Made by a program: the position numbers and the translations under genes. DNA of 30,531 nt. It comes from Mycoplasmataceae bacterium (GTDB lineage Bacteria; Bacillota_I; Bacilli_A; Mycoplasmatales; Hepatoplasmataceae). The notes beneath the pieces were generated by a model. It was not told the origin of the DNA. It searched no databases and worked only from the letters and a program-made list of their open reading frames with translations. The stretch lies in assembly GCA_013214765.1 (NCBI GenBank), contig JABSQD010000002.1, positions 1-30,531 of the forward strand. The letters run 5' to 3'. Of the stretch, positions 30,416-30,531 are shown piece after piece (the stretch's first letter is position 1; every line of letters begins with the position of its first letter).

Positions 30416-30531
30416 ATGAAATCATTGGTGTTTCTTGTCATTCTGTTATTGACATTTATATCGTGCTCAGATAAAGCAGAAATAGAAAAATTACAAAAAG
30501 AAAATAAACAACTATCTGCTAAGCTTATAAA
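30416..30531 (+). CDS. Start of a lipoprotein gene of foreign type, cut by window end
   Basis: ATG 30416 opens a frame of 38 codons running off the window. MKSLVFLVILLLTFISC is a lipoprotein signal peptide with a Cys at residue 17; the following SDKAEIEKLQKENKQLSAKL is coiled coil. AGGA lies eight bases upstream. The short SCSDK-type start and its sharp junction with mnmE recall lipoproteins of Bacteroidota or spirochaetes rather than mollicute ones, but the fragment is too short to be sure. Confidence 0.6.
   Translation, partial: MKSLVFLVILLLTFISCSDKAEIEKLQKENKQLSAKLI

Noticed and set aside
1..30531. CRISPR arrays, tRNA or rRNA genes, insertion sequences, replication origin
   Set aside because: I found no regularly spaced direct repeats, tRNA-like cloverleaf with conserved arms, transposase motifs or DnaA-box clusters.

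Overview
The window reads as chromosome of a very AT-rich mollicute (Spiroplasma, Entomoplasma, Hepatoplasma or a related lineage). In nearly every long reading frame UGA must be read as tryptophan (genetic code 4): genes such as glyA, prmC, rsmA, tatD, the transporters and the surface proteins are continuous only then. TGG is still used at some conserved tryptophans. A secreted protein with two chitin-binding-like domains hints at an arthropod host. The genus cannot be fixed from the sequence alone. Every gene except pyrG, and a fragment at the right edge, lies on the minus strand, so the window is transcribed from right to left.

Layout from right to left. 30321-30413 holds only the last 30 codons of mnmE. 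It is cut off next to the start of a plus-strand lipoprotein gene that does not look mollicute, so the last ~120 bases may be an assembly chimera. 30256-24435 is a complete BMP-family (nucleoside-type) ABC importer operon: double ATPase, two permeases, binding protein. Next come tatD and rsmA, convergent with pyrG, which is divergent from prs across a perfect palindrome. prs is followed by a coiled-coil protein. A second operon then holds a PD-(D/E)XK nuclease-like protein, prmC, a Sua5/TsaC protein, glyA and upp, and it runs on to secA, an APC amino acid permease and an ABC-2 exporter (ATPase plus two permeases).

The left 8.4 kb is accessory-like. It holds a secreted chitin-binding-like protein with palindromes over its promoter, a decayed ORF, and a compact operon resembling the core of a type IV secretion system: a VirB6-like polytopic protein, a VirB3-VirB4 fusion ATPase, and a small two-helix VirB2-like protein. 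A very large exported surface protein follows, running off the left edge. No VirD4, relaxase or lytic transglycosylase is seen here.

The secretion-like operon and the surface protein gene both start, within about a dozen bases of a predicted transcription start, with the same small hairpin carrying the loop GCCCCACG, each followed by a larger stem-loop. In the secretion operon the loop can pair with the loop of the next hairpin, which can instead pair with a segment beside the start codon. This shared, switch-like leader is the strongest candidate for an undescribed system. Several housekeeping genes (pyrG, tatD, the PD-(D/E)XK gene) have a TATAAT box only 6-9 bases before the start codon and no Shine-Dalgarno sequence, so they are probably transcribed as leaderless mRNAs.
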